This document shows positions 9,075-17,472 of a stretch of 43,622 nt of DNA, one piece after another. Made by a program: the position numbers and the translations under genes. The DNA is from JACCTH01 sp050741915. Lineage in GTDB: Bacteria > Actinomycetota > Acidimicrobiia > Spongiisociales > ZC4RG35. The notes under the pieces were generated by a model. That model worked only from the letters and a program-made list of their open reading frames with translations. It did not search any database and had not been told where the DNA came from. Where the stretch lies: the NCBI GenBank assembly GCA_050741915.1, contig JBOGEX010000093.1:1-43622 (forward strand), written 5' to 3'. Position 1 is the stretch's first letter. Each line of letters begins with the position of its first letter.

Positions 9075-10117
9075 CAAGCTGCTTCGACGGCGAGTATGCG
9101 CGGAAGCGACACGGGGATCTGTCCCCAGCTCTCACCGTCGTCTTCGGAGACGAAGACCGACCCTCCGGTGGTGCCAACCGCCACCCCGCCCCGACTGTCG
9201 ACGGCCATTGCGTTGCGAAGCACACCGTTGAACTGGCCGCCCGCTGGCCATCCACTTCCTGACTTGTGCCACGACTTGCCATCGTCCTGTGATCGGTACA
9301 CCGCCAATTGGCCATCGACGGGTACCCGGTTCTCGTCGGCGGTGAGCGGGGCGACAAAGAGCGATCCCGTCCCTTGGTTGCGACCGATGGCGAACCCGAA
9401 TCGAGCCGGGAGACCTTCTTCGATTCGTTCCCAGCTGTCGCCGCCGTTTTCTGTGCGATAGACCCCGGAGTGGTCCTGGCGCCAAATGCGGTTTGGGTCT
9501 TCTCGATCCGCCACCAACCCGTGGACGCAACGCCCGTCGTTGGCAGACCCATCCGGGTTCTCCACTCCCACCGGAGTGACACCGACATCGTGCCGAGCAA
9601 ACGTCGCCCCGCCATCGTCGGAACGGAAAACTCCAACGGCGGAGATCCCGACCCATAGTTGACGCCCGGCCGAGAGGATGTGATGGGCGGCGAGCCCTCC
9701 AAATCCAGGCTGCCACTCTGCCCGCCCTGGGTATTCGTTGAGTGCAGGAACCGGCTCCCAGGAAAGACCCTGGTCTTCGGAGAAGAAGAGACCGGCCTGG
9801 TCGACGCCGGCGTAGATGCGACCGCCATCCTGATCTCCCACGGTGTGGAACATCCAGACCTGATTGAGCTTGAGCCCGGAATCCTCCGAGTAGCTTGGCC
9901 CCTTTTCGACCTGCTGCCACTCTTTGTAATCGTTCGAACGGTGAACTGATGCTCCAAACCAATTCGAGCCCAGCCCGGCGAGGTAGGTGCCTTCAGGAGC
10001 CTTTCCGAAAGCGGAGACCTTCCATCCTGGAAAAGCTGGACCTTCCACCGTCCACGACCCTCCGCCTTTGGTGAGCAGATACCCACCTTTCTCAGTGCCA
10101 ACGATGAGCTGGTCCAT
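9074..10117 (-). CDS. Asp-box (BNR) beta-propeller protein
   Basis: A 347-residue beta-propeller with at least five Asp-box motifs of the S/T-x-D-x-G-x-x-W/F type: SEDQGLSW, SDDGGATF, TENGGDSW, SQDDGKSW and SEDDGESW. Such motifs occur in sialidases, VPS10 and photosystem assembly proteins. No sialidase arginine triad is apparent and there is no signal peptide, so a cytoplasmic, non-sialidase role is more likely than the exo-alpha-sialidase label often given by automatic annotation. It is the first gene of a three-gene overlapping set. The 81-base gap between the hydrolase stop and its ATG is the likely promoter region, though I see no clear hexamers. Confidence 0.8.
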   Translation of the reverse strand: MDQLIVGTEKGGYLLTKGGGSWTVEGPAFPGWKVSAFGKAPEGTYLAGLGSNWFGASVHRSNDYKEWQQVEKGPSYSEDSGLKLNQVWMFHTVGDQDGGRIYAGVDQAGLFFSEDQGLSWEPVPALNEYPGRAEWQPGFGGLAAHHILSAGRQLWVGISAVGVFRSDDGGATFARHDVGVTPVGVENPDGSANDGRCVHGLVADREDPNRIWRQDHSGVYRTENGGDSWERIEEGLPARFGFAIGRNQGTGSLFVAPLTADENRVPVDGQLAVYRSQDDGKSWHKSGSGWPAGGQFNGVLRNAMAVDSRGGVAVGTTGGSVFVSEDDGESWGQIPVSLPRILAVEAA

Positions 10118-10198
10118 CGCCCCATGATGGCAGGGCGGGGCTTGGTGTACCTCCCGACATCCATTCTTACGAAAGAAGCGAGGTCGAGTGTCTCCCTC

Positions 10199-11299
10199 TT
10201 AGACCGTGCGGTCCAAGAACTCCTCGACGCGGATGGCCAGGGCCCGGCTTCGAGCGCCTGCCATGATGTCGAAGGCGTGCTGGCCCCAACGGACCCCGAT
10301 CAACTCCACCGGCACGCTGTTCTCCTCGAGCGCGGCGGCGAAAACCATGCTTTCTGCCACCGGGACGAGCGAGTCCGACGTCCCGTGAACAAGCATGAAC
10401 GGAGGGGCTTCGGGATGTGACTGGTCGAGCGGCGACGCGGCCCGATAGCGGTCGGGGGCAGCCTCGGCAGAGGCTTTCATCACCCGATTGGGGATCACCG
10501 GCCAGTCGTAACGATGGCGGTGGCGGTTGAGGAAGTCATATACGCCGTAGAGGCACACGGCGGCCTTAATCGAGCGGCGGCCACCCAACGCCGCCAGGCT
10601 GGCAAGGTGAGCCCCGGCAGACCCCCCGGCAATGGCGACGCGATCGGGATCGATGCCATGGGCGGAACCTTCAGCGCTGATCCAGTCGAACACCCGCAGG
10701 GCTCCGGTGAGGTGCTCTGGGAAGGTGGCCAACGGGGACAACGGATAGCGGATGGCCGCGACCACCCACCCTTGGGCGACGAGGTGATGAATAACCGGCC
10801 GGAACTGTCGGCGCGGATCTCCTCCGCCCCAGCTTCCTCCGTGGAGATAGACCAGACACTTGCCCGTCGAGCGCGGTCCGCGATAGATGTCGAGGGTGAG
10901 ACCGGCGGCATAGGGGATGTCGGATTCGCGGACCACCCCGGCCGGAAGGCGAAATGGCCAGGCGGTGAATCGCTCCCACCAACTGGCCGGTGCCCGCCGC
11001 CTGCTCACCTCTCGCGCTGAGATTCCGGCTCGCCGCACGAGCTCTAACTGCAAGCAGAGAGAGACTCCAACAAGCCACAAACCCCAATCACCTACCGGGC
11101 TCTTCCTGCCCCCCAGCAGCACGAGAAGCCCGGAGAAGAAAGGTCGGAGGAGAAACCACATCCAGGGCGCCTCGGCCACCAGCACGGCCGGGAACCAGAG
11201 CGCCGGCAACCGGGCACCCGGGGGCGAGGGCTTCCGCAGGGCGTTCACAGTCGTGAACAGGGTCAGGAAGCCGTAGACGAATAGGGCGGCGGAGGACAT
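10199..11299 (-). CDS. Membrane-anchored alpha/beta hydrolase (esterase-like)
   Basis: A 366-residue protein with two or three hydrophobic N-terminal segments (about residues 4-20, 34-64 and 72-85) followed by an alpha/beta hydrolase domain. The oxyanion motif HGG is at 153-155 and the nucleophile is Ser227 in GGSAGA. The acid is likely the Asp of HGTSDSLVP and the base the His of GQHAFD. The pattern is that of the hormone-sensitive-lipase/BD-FAE esterase group, so it probably acts on small esters at the membrane. The ATG at 11299 follows the hairpin-rich gap downstream of the ABC permease gene. No partner genes indicate a pathway. Confidence 0.82.
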   Translation of the reverse strand: MSSAALFVYGFLTLFTTVNALRKPSPPGARLPALWFPAVLVAEAPWMWFLLRPFFSGLLVLLGGRKSPVGDWGLWLVGVSLCLQLELVRRAGISAREVSRRRAPASWWERFTAWPFRLPAGVVRESDIPYAAGLTLDIYRGPRSTGKCLVYLHGGSWGGGDPRRQFRPVIHHLVAQGWVVAAIRYPLSPLATFPEHLTGALRVFDWISAEGSAHGIDPDRVAIAGGSAGAHLASLAALGGRRSIKAAVCLYGVYDFLNRHRHRYDWPVIPNRVMKASAEAAPDRYRAASPLDQSHPEAPPFMLVHGTSDSLVPVAESMVFAAALEENSVPVELIGVRWGQHAFDIMAGARSRALAIRVEEFLDRTV

Positions 11300-11388
11300 C
11301 AGCGCATTTTCATCGAATTATCGACCCCGGCGGTCAACCGCCGTTTCTACATCCCAGCGAACTTCCCCCCTCCCCGGCTACGCCGGTA

Positions 11389-11407
11389 CTCCCCCCTCCG
11401 GGGGGAG
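11389..11407. terminator. GC-rich hairpin in repeat-like intergenic DNA
   Basis: CTCCCCCC (11389-11396) and GGGGGGAG (11400-11407) form a perfect 8-bp stem with a TCC loop. It lies in the gap 11300-11488 between the end of the ABC permease gene and the start of the hydrolase gene, both on the minus strand. The surrounding C-runs on one side and G-runs on the other (to about 11447) form weaker nested inverted repeats, which look like an interspersed repeat or a strong terminator. No T-run follows. Nothing else is seen in the gap. Confidence 0.4.
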
Positions 11408-11488
11408 AAACAGCGAGCGTTGGGGGGAGTGCCCGAAGGGGGATGGGGACGCTGGCCGCGCGCAGCGCCTACCTGGGCTGGTCTCCAA

Positions 11489-13999
11489 CTATTCGTAACT
11501 GATTGCCTCGAGGATGTTGCGACGGGACGCCCGCCAGGCCGGCACCGCCGCTGCCACCAACCCGGCCAGACCCGCCCCGAGGAGGGACAGGCCGACTCGT
11601 CCCCAGGGAATCGACATGCGGAGGACCTCGTCGTCGAGGGCCCCGATGACGGCCCAGGCGAAGACGAGGCCCAGGCCCATTCCCAGCAAAGCGCCGAGCA
11701 GGGCGATCACGATCGCCTCCCAGTTGATCGCAGCTCGGAGTTGACGGCGGCTGAGACCAACGGCTCGAAGAAGTCCGATCTCCCTTCGACGTTCGAGGAC
11801 CGAAAGAGTGAGGGTGTTAGTGATACCGATCAAAGCGATCACCACCGCAACACCGAGGAGACCAAAAACCAACCGGACCAATTCGTCGATGCGCCTTTCG
11901 GCTTCGCTGGCCAGTTCATTCTGATCGAGAACCTGACTTCCGACATACCCGGCGGTGACCGACTCAACCTGCGCCCGGCCTTCCTCATGAGACACTCCTC
12001 CGGCCAGATCGACGAATATCTGCGAGTCAAACTGCTCGGTGAAGTTGGCGGCGAACGTGGGTGAATCAACGAGTAGACCAGCGCCGATTCCGCGGGCGTC
12101 GAATATCGCGGCAAGTTCGAGGGTCTGGGGACCAGTCCGGGCGAACTCGATCGTCACCTGATCGCCAATCGAGAGCCCTTCGGCCAAACTGCTCCGCATC
12201 CCGATGCGATTGCCGCTGATGTCAGCGATGTCGCCCTCGACCAAGGTGAAGTTGATGAGTTCGGGTAGAAGCGCCGTCGGCCCGCCCAAGAGAGTACGGG
12301 TCTCGTCCCGGTAAAGAACCTGACCGTCGCGCACCGCGGCCAGGTATGCGACCTCACCCAACTCGGCCAGGTCAGCGGCCAATTGCGGAGAGAGGCGGCT
12401 CGCTCCGAATCCGGTGGGGGCCACGACCAGGTCGGCCTCGAAGCGGTCTCCAATCAATCGGTCGGCGGTGGTCTTGAGAGAGTCGGCCAGGACCAGAGTG
12501 AGGCCGACGAGAGCGAGCCCCACCATGAGGGCAGAAGCTGTTGCCGCGGTTCGTCGCGGCGAGCGCCCGGCATTGTCGACCGCCAATCGTCCCGGTACCC
12601 CCAGCTGAGCGAGAGGCGCACCTACCGCAGCGGTGACCGGTCGGGCGAAGACGGCAGCCAGCACAGCCACTCCAATGAAGATGAGTCCAGCCCCGAATCC
12701 GACCAGCACCAGATTCGACACCGGTAGGTCAAAGCCGAGGAGGCCAACCACCAGAAGGCCAACACCTGCGACCGTTATCAGGAGCCCGACGATCCCGCGG
12801 CGTCGGTTGGTGGCGGGTGATTCCGGAGCCTGCACCCGGCGGAGGGCGGCGATCGGATTGATGCGGCTCGCCCCCCGGGCGGGCAAGAGCGCCGACCCGA
12901 TCGTGATGACGAGGCCAGTCGCCACCGCGACCCCGATGGTGCGCGGCGCCAGCTCGAAACGTGCGGCCGGGAGCGTCCCGCCGAAGGCCAGCAGGCTTCT
13001 GATTGCTCTCGCCAGCACGACGCCTAGGGCGAGCCCCAAACCTGACGCGACCAATCCAACAATGCCCGCCTCGACCAGCACTAGCGAGAGGACCTGGCGA
13101 CGGGAAGCTCCCACCAGACGCAGTGTGGCGAGTTCGTGCGTGCGCTGGGCAACGATGATCCGAAAGGTGTTCTGAATGAGGAAGGCGGCAACGAACACGG
13201 TCACTCCGGCAAACACCAAAAGGAAGGTGTTCAAGAAGCCGAGGGCTTCCTTGAATGTTTGGAGCTGCTCTTCGGCGGCGCTCTGAGCCGACACCGCCTC
13301 GATCCCCTCCGGGAGAATGGTCTCGATCCGTTCGATCATCTCCTCGAGCGGCTGGTCGGTTTCGATCTCGACCGTGAGCACCTGGCCATCGAGATCGAGT
13401 AGCTCTTGTGCGGTCTCCAAGGTGACGTACACCGATACCGCCCCACCGAAGGACTCGAAGCCCTCGATGGCGGCAGTTCCGGAAAGCTGCAATGACTGCG
13501 GCGCACCCACTCCGGTGACCACGATCTCATCTCCCAGAGAAAGCCCGGCCCGGGCGGCCGTCGATGGATCGAGGGCGCCCTCCTCGGCCTCGGGCCTTTC
13601 TCCGCTCCGGACCATAAAGGCGTCGACCAGCTCCGGCCAGCTAACGACAAAGGTGGGTGAGGTGCCGTTGGTGAGGCTCTGCCCCCGAGCCGACACCTGG
13701 GCAAAACCAAAGATGCTTCCCCGGGCGGCATCGATCCCCGGCAGCGCCGCGATCTCGTCGACCAACGCCATGGGTAAAGGTGCCCCCTGGGTGAAGGCGA
13801 GGTCCTCGTCGACCTCCGGGCGAACCTGGAGGTCGAAACCGGAGAGGGTGGCGGAGAAGAGGTCATCGAAGGCCTGGTCCAGAGAGTCTGTGAACATGTA
13901 GCTGGCGGCTACCAGCCCAACTCCGAGGGCGATGGAAAGGGCGGTGAGGGCAAATCGCAGGCGATGACCAATGAGGCCTTTCCAGGCCGCGTTCCACAC
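11489..13999 (-). CDS. ABC transporter permease, FtsX/MacB-type
   Basis: An 836-residue membrane protein with the ten-helix layout of duplicated FtsX-type permeases. There is one helix near residues 15-35, an extracytoplasmic domain, three helices (about 250-390), a second block of helices around 410-500, a second extracytoplasmic domain, and three helices from about 690 to the end. Both halves carry the HELATLRLVGASRRQ / RREIGLLRAVGLSRRQ coupling segment that contacts the ATPase. Such exporters move lipids, lipoproteins or peptides out of the membrane; the substrate is unknown. It starts two bases after the ATPase stop, so the pair is one transcript. Confidence 0.88.
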   Translation of the reverse strand: MWNAAWKGLIGHRLRFALTALSIALGVGLVAASYMFTDSLDQAFDDLFSATLSGFDLQVRPEVDEDLAFTQGAPLPMALVDEIAALPGIDAARGSIFGFAQVSARGQSLTNGTSPTFVVSWPELVDAFMVRSGERPEAEEGALDPSTAARAGLSLGDEIVVTGVGAPQSLQLSGTAAIEGFESFGGAVSVYVTLETAQELLDLDGQVLTVEIETDQPLEEMIERIETILPEGIEAVSAQSAAEEQLQTFKEALGFLNTFLLVFAGVTVFVAAFLIQNTFRIIVAQRTHELATLRLVGASRRQVLSLVLVEAGIVGLVASGLGLALGVVLARAIRSLLAFGGTLPAARFELAPRTIGVAVATGLVITIGSALLPARGASRINPIAALRRVQAPESPATNRRRGIVGLLITVAGVGLLVVGLLGFDLPVSNLVLVGFGAGLIFIGVAVLAAVFARPVTAAVGAPLAQLGVPGRLAVDNAGRSPRRTAATASALMVGLALVGLTLVLADSLKTTADRLIGDRFEADLVVAPTGFGASRLSPQLAADLAELGEVAYLAAVRDGQVLYRDETRTLLGGPTALLPELINFTLVEGDIADISGNRIGMRSSLAEGLSIGDQVTIEFARTGPQTLELAAIFDARGIGAGLLVDSPTFAANFTEQFDSQIFVDLAGGVSHEEGRAQVESVTAGYVGSQVLDQNELASEAERRIDELVRLVFGLLGVAVVIALIGITNTLTLSVLERRREIGLLRAVGLSRRQLRAAINWEAIVIALLGALLGMGLGLVFAWAVIGALDDEVLRMSIPWGRVGLSLLGAGLAGLVAAAVPAWRASRRNILEAISYE

Positions 14000-14001
14000 G
14001 A

Positions 14002-14745
14002 CTAAGCCTCGAGGTGAAGAAGCCGATCGATGACTCGGTCGGTTGAGGGGGAAGCCATCTCATCGATCACCTGCCCGTCGCCCAGGAAGACAATTCGATC
14101 GGCCTGGGCCGCCGCGCTCGGGTCGTGGGTGACGAGGACGATCGTTTGGGCAAAATCGTCGACCGCTTTCCGAAGGAACTCGAGGAGCTGGCCGCCGGAT
14201 CGAGAGTCGAGGTTCCCCGCCGGCTCGTCGGCAAAGATCAGATCGGGTCTGGTGATCAGCGCTCGCGCCGCGGCCACTCGTTGTTGCTGCCCGCCGGAAA
14301 GCTGGCTGGGTCGGTGGTCGAGGCGATCGCCCAGATGCAGGGTCGAGATCACGACGTCGAGCCAATCACGGTCGGCCCGATGGCCAGCAATCGACAGGGG
14401 GAGGACGATGTTTTCCGCCGCGGTGAGGGTGGGCACCAGGTTGAAGGCCTGGAAGACGAAGCCGATTCGATCGCGACGGAGGCGAGTGAGGTCGTTGTCG
14501 TCGAGGGTGGCGAGATCGATGTCTCCGATCAACACCCGACCCGATGTGAGTTCGTCGAGTCCAGCCAGGCAGTGGAGCAAAGTCGACTTCCCGGAGCCCG
14601 AGGCCCCCATGACCGCCGTGAATCGGGCGCGGTCGATGTCGAGTGAGATTCCATCCAGGGCTCGCACCGCGGTGGTGCCCTCTCCGTAGATCTTGGTCGC
14701 CTCGATGGCCCGCGCGGCGGGCAAGGCGAGGGCGGCCGAGGACAT
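14002..14745 (-). CDS. ABC transporter ATP-binding protein (LolD/MacB-like)
   Basis: A 247-residue nucleotide-binding subunit. Walker A is GASGSGKST (residues 47-55), the Q-loop follows FVFQAFNLVPTLTAAEN, the signature is LSGGQQQR, Walker B is LIFADEP with the following GNLD, and the switch histidine is in THDP. The FVFQxFNL and EPxGNLD patterns are typical of LolD/MacB/FtsE-type subunits paired with FtsX-like permeases, which is exactly the downstream gene. The ATG at 14745 opens a 12-residue lead before the first strand and could be slightly early. It is divergent from the TRAP binding-protein gene across a 99-base gap that should hold both promoters. Confidence 0.92.
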   Translation of the reverse strand: MSSAALALPAARAIEATKIYGEGTTAVRALDGISLDIDRARFTAVMGASGSGKSTLLHCLAGLDELTSGRVLIGDIDLATLDDNDLTRLRRDRIGFVFQAFNLVPTLTAAENIVLPLSIAGHRADRDWLDVVISTLHLGDRLDHRPSQLSGGQQQRVAAARALITRPDLIFADEPAGNLDSRSGGQLLEFLRKAVDDFAQTIVLVTHDPSAAAQADRIVFLGDGQVIDEMASPSTDRVIDRLLHLEA

Positions 14746-14844
14746 AGAGCAGCGGAGGCTAGAAGCGAGCCGCCGTTATCAATGCCGGCACTGGGCGAGA
14801 TGGGTTAAGGTCGAGCTCGATCGGTCCCGAACTTGGAGGTGATC

Positions 14845-15987
14845 ATGGACAGACGTCAGTTCCTGGGCTCAGCCGGAAAAGGGGTTCTAGGAGCGGCAGC
14901 CGTAAGCTTGGCCGCCTGCAACCAAGCTACGGATGCGGGAGCAACCACATTGGCGGCCGAGGCCGCCGGTGACAACAGCCTCCCGCAAGTCGAATGGCAG
15001 ATGGCGACCAGTTGGCCCGCCGCTCTCGACACGATTTTTGGGGGGGCGATTTATTTCTCCGAGAGAGTGTCCGCACTTTCCGGGGGGCGTTTTGTGGTCG
15101 ACGCTCGTGAGGGCGGCGAGTTGGTCCCCGCTCTCGAGGTTTTGCAATCGGTGCAGTCGGGCGGGGTCCAGTCCGGCCACACCGCCTCGTACTACTACAC
15201 GGGACTGAGCCCGGTCACGGCCTTTGGGACTGCGCTGCCGTTCGGTCTGACCTATCGCGAGCAGAACGCCTGGCTGTATGCGGGGGGAGGCCTCGCGCAA
15301 CTCCAGGAGTACTACGCGGCCACGTTCAACACGATTCAGTTCCCGGCCGGCAACACCGGGGTGCAGATGGGTGGTTGGTTCAACAAAGAGATCAACAGCG
15401 TTGCCGACCTCCAGGGTTTGCGGTTCCGAACCGCCGGCCTCAACGCTCAGGTGTTATCAAAGCTCGGTGTTCAGGTGCAGACCCTTCCTGGGGCCGAGAT
15501 CTTCCAAGCTCTGCAGACCGGTGCGATCGATGCCGCCGAGTGGGTCGGACCCTACGACGACCAGAAGCTCGACTTCCCCGCGGTCGCCCAGTTCTATTAC
15601 TACCCGGGGTTCTGGGAGCCGGCGCCAACTCTCGAGGTGCAGATCGGACTGGATCAGTGGAATCAGCTTCCTTCGCTGTATCAGGACATCATTCGTTCAG
15701 CGGCGAAGGAAGCCAACATGAACATGATGAACCAGTACGACCTCCTCAACCCGGCGGCGTTACGCGAGATGGTGGAGAGCGGTGATGTCGAGCTGCGTCC
15801 GTTCCCCGATGACGTGTTGGCGGCAGCGGAGGAGGCAGCGTTCGAGCTCTACGACGAGATTGGAGCCCAAACTCCCGAGTTCGCCGAGGTCTTCGAGGGA
15901 TGGAACACCTTCCGCCAAACCACCCATGAATGGTTCGGGGTGGCGGAGCGAGCCTATCTGTCCTACGCCGCCCAACCCCCCGCCTAA
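14845..15987 (+). CDS. dctP: TRAP transporter substrate-binding lipoprotein (DctP family)
   Basis: A 380-residue periplasmic or surface binding protein of a TRAP (ATP-independent) organic-acid importer. The N-terminus MDRRQFLGSAGKG resembles a Tat signal, and LAAC with Cys25 is a lipobox, so it is probably a Tat-exported lipoprotein. The mature part carries DctP-family landmarks: the LQGLRFRTAG stretch with the ligand-binding arginine, and EWVGPYDDQKLDF followed by YYYPGFWEP, reminiscent of keto-acid-binding TakP-type proteins. The ATG at 14845 is chosen because GGAGGTGAT (14835-14843) lies directly upstream. The matching dctQ and dctM genes lie across a repeat pair on the opposite strand, an unusual layout. 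Confidence 0.9.
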   Translation: MDRRQFLGSAGKGVLGAAAVSLAACNQATDAGATTLAAEAAGDNSLPQVEWQMATSWPAALDTIFGGAIYFSERVSALSGGRFVVDAREGGELVPALEVLQSVQSGGVQSGHTASYYYTGLSPVTAFGTALPFGLTYREQNAWLYAGGGLAQLQEYYAATFNTIQFPAGNTGVQMGGWFNKEINSVADLQGLRFRTAGLNAQVLSKLGVQVQTLPGAEIFQALQTGAIDAAEWVGPYDDQKLDFPAVAQFYYYPGFWEPAPTLEVQIGLDQWNQLPSLYQDIIRSAAKEANMNMMNQYDLLNPAALREMVESGDVELRPFPDDVLAAAEEAAFELYDEIGAQTPEFAEVFEGWNTFRQTTHEWFGVAERAYLSYAAQPPA

Positions 15988-16001
15988 AGTTGCCCAGCTT
16001 T

Positions 16002-16044
16002 CTGTGAAGGTTTGCGCGGGCCCCAGCCGCGAGGATCTTCACAG
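16002..16044. repeat. 43-nt palindromic repeat, copy 1a
   Basis: The first copy in the dctP-dctM gap. Arms begin CTGTGAAGGTTTGCGCGG and end CTTCACAG; the outer 8 bp pair perfectly, while the inner part has wobbles and a mismatch. A 49-bp stretch including this copy (15996-16044) is repeated exactly at 16058-16106. Same family as the copies at 24572, 24633 and 43535. Confidence 0.9.
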
Positions 16045-16063
16045 AACGTGTTCGCAAAGCTTT

Positions 16064-16106
16064 CTGTGAAGGTTTGCGCGGGCCCCAGCCGCGAGGATCT
16101 TCACAG
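16064..16106. repeat. 43-nt palindromic repeat, copy 1b
   Basis: An exact duplicate of copy 1a, starting 62 bases later and separated from it by a 19-nt linker. It lies five bases before the end of dctM on the opposite strand, so the pair fills the convergent gap and may end or protect both transcripts. Confidence 0.9.
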
Positions 16107-16110
16107 TTGA

Positions 16111-17454
16111 TCAGGTAAGGCCGGCTTGTTCCACCAGCCACAGCACGGTCTCGGGGAAAAAGGCCACAATCACGAGTGCGACGCCTTGCAATGCCATGAA
16201 AGGCAGCGCCCCGCGATGGATGTCGGCGGTGCGGATCTCAGGTGGGGCCACGCTTTGCAGATAGAAGAGCGAGAACCCAACTGGCGGCGAGATGAACGCC
16301 ATGTTGAGGTTGATCGCCATCAACACCGAGAACCAGATCAAGTCGATTCCAAGCGCCTGGGCGGCGGGAACGAAGAGCGGCAGCACGATGAAGCTGATCT
16401 CGAGGAATTCGAGGTTGATTCCCAGCAGGAACACCACCAGGTTGGCGACGAGGATGAAGCCCCAAACCCCGCCCGGAATGTCGGTCAGCCATTCCGTGAT
16501 CAGCCGCTGACCGCCCAGCCGGTCGAAGACCAGAGCGAAGAACGTGGAGGCGAGCAGGATCTGGAGAACCAGGCCGGTGATGTTGGCCGTCGTACGAGCC
16601 GCGGCCTTGATCATCTCCCAGCTCAATGAGCGGTTGAAGGCGGCCAGGATGCAGGCTCCGACCGCTCCCACCGATCCCGCCTCGGTGGGGGTGGCGAAGC
16701 CGAAGAAAATGCTTCCCAGGACCGAGAGGATCAGGAGGATCGGTGGGACCACTGCCACCAGGGTCTCTCGAAACAAGTCCCAGCCGTGGAGTGTGCGAGC
16801 CTCCATCGGAAGGGCAGGAGCAACGCTGGGTCGCAGCTGGGCGATGACGAGCACATACGATGCGTAGAGCCCGGCCAGGATCATCCCCGGGATCAGCGCT
16901 CCCGCGAACAGCTCTCCTACCGACACGTCTGGCATCTGGCTCGAGATGACGATCAGCACCAGACTCGGCGGAATTAGCTGGGCCAGTGTGCCGGAAGCCG
17001 TGATGATGCCGGTCGCTAGGCGGTGGTCGTACTTGTAGCGCAGCATCACCGGGAGCGAGAGGATTCCCATCACGATCACCGTTGCCGCCACGACTCCTGT
17101 CGCGGCGGCGAGGAGGGTTCCGACCACAACCACCGCCAGGGCCAAACCTCCCCGGAGTGAACCCATGAGGAGGCCAATCGTCGTCAGCAGCCGCTCGGCC
17201 AGGCCCGACTTCTCGAACACTGCCCCCATGAACACAAAGAAGGGAATGGCCACCAAGACGAAGTTGGCCAGACCGTCGGAGAACCAGCGGTTGAAAAGCA
17301 GGTTGAGATTCGCCAACGGGAACACGTCGAGAAGGATTCCCAGAACCGAGAAGACGATGGCCGTGCCGGCAAAGGAAAAAGCAACGGTGTAGCCGGCGAG
17401 CAGGAGGCCCAAAAAAATGGCGAACATCAAGATCGCCAGCCATTCGAGATTCAT
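16111..17454 (-). CDS. dctM: TRAP transporter large permease subunit (DctM)
   Basis: A 447-residue polytopic protein, the main membrane channel of a TRAP transporter, which uses a sodium gradient. About twelve hydrophobic segments are visible. Family features include AIPFFVFMGAVFEKSGLAERLL near residue 75, the ATGVVAATVIVMGILSLPVMLRYKYD stretch and GTLAQLIPPSLVLI in the first half, and FGFATPTEAGSVGAVGA and FISPPVGFSLFYLQS in the second. The gene follows dctQ after 18 bases. Its 3' end meets the duplicated palindromic repeats and then the convergent dctP, so the three subunits are made from two transcripts. Confidence 0.92.
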   Translation of the reverse strand: MNLEWLAILMFAIFLGLLLAGYTVAFSFAGTAIVFSVLGILLDVFPLANLNLLFNRWFSDGLANFVLVAIPFFVFMGAVFEKSGLAERLLTTIGLLMGSLRGGLALAVVVVGTLLAAATGVVAATVIVMGILSLPVMLRYKYDHRLATGIITASGTLAQLIPPSLVLIVISSQMPDVSVGELFAGALIPGMILAGLYASYVLVIAQLRPSVAPALPMEARTLHGWDLFRETLVAVVPPILLILSVLGSIFFGFATPTEAGSVGAVGACILAAFNRSLSWEMIKAAARTTANITGLVLQILLASTFFALVFDRLGGQRLITEWLTDIPGGVWGFILVANLVVFLLGINLEFLEISFIVLPLFVPAAQALGIDLIWFSVLMAINLNMAFISPPVGFSLFYLQSVAPPEIRTADIHRGALPFMALQGVALVIVAFFPETVLWLVEQAGLT

Positions 17455-17472
17455 GAGCGAACCGTCATTCAG

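Noticed and set aside
9074..10117. Annotation of the propeller as an exo-alpha-sialidase
   Set aside because: Asp-boxes alone do not show sialidase activity; no signal peptide or arginine triad was found.
8971..10164. A 397-codon minus-strand frame overlapping the propeller gene
   Set aside because: The Asp-box motifs and overlaps with neighbours are in the other frame; this one is arginine- and serine-rich shadow sequence.
15996..16106. CRISPR-like repetition of a 49-bp unit
   Set aside because: Only two units with a 13-nt spacer and a palindromic core; there is no cas gene, so it belongs to the palindromic repeat family.
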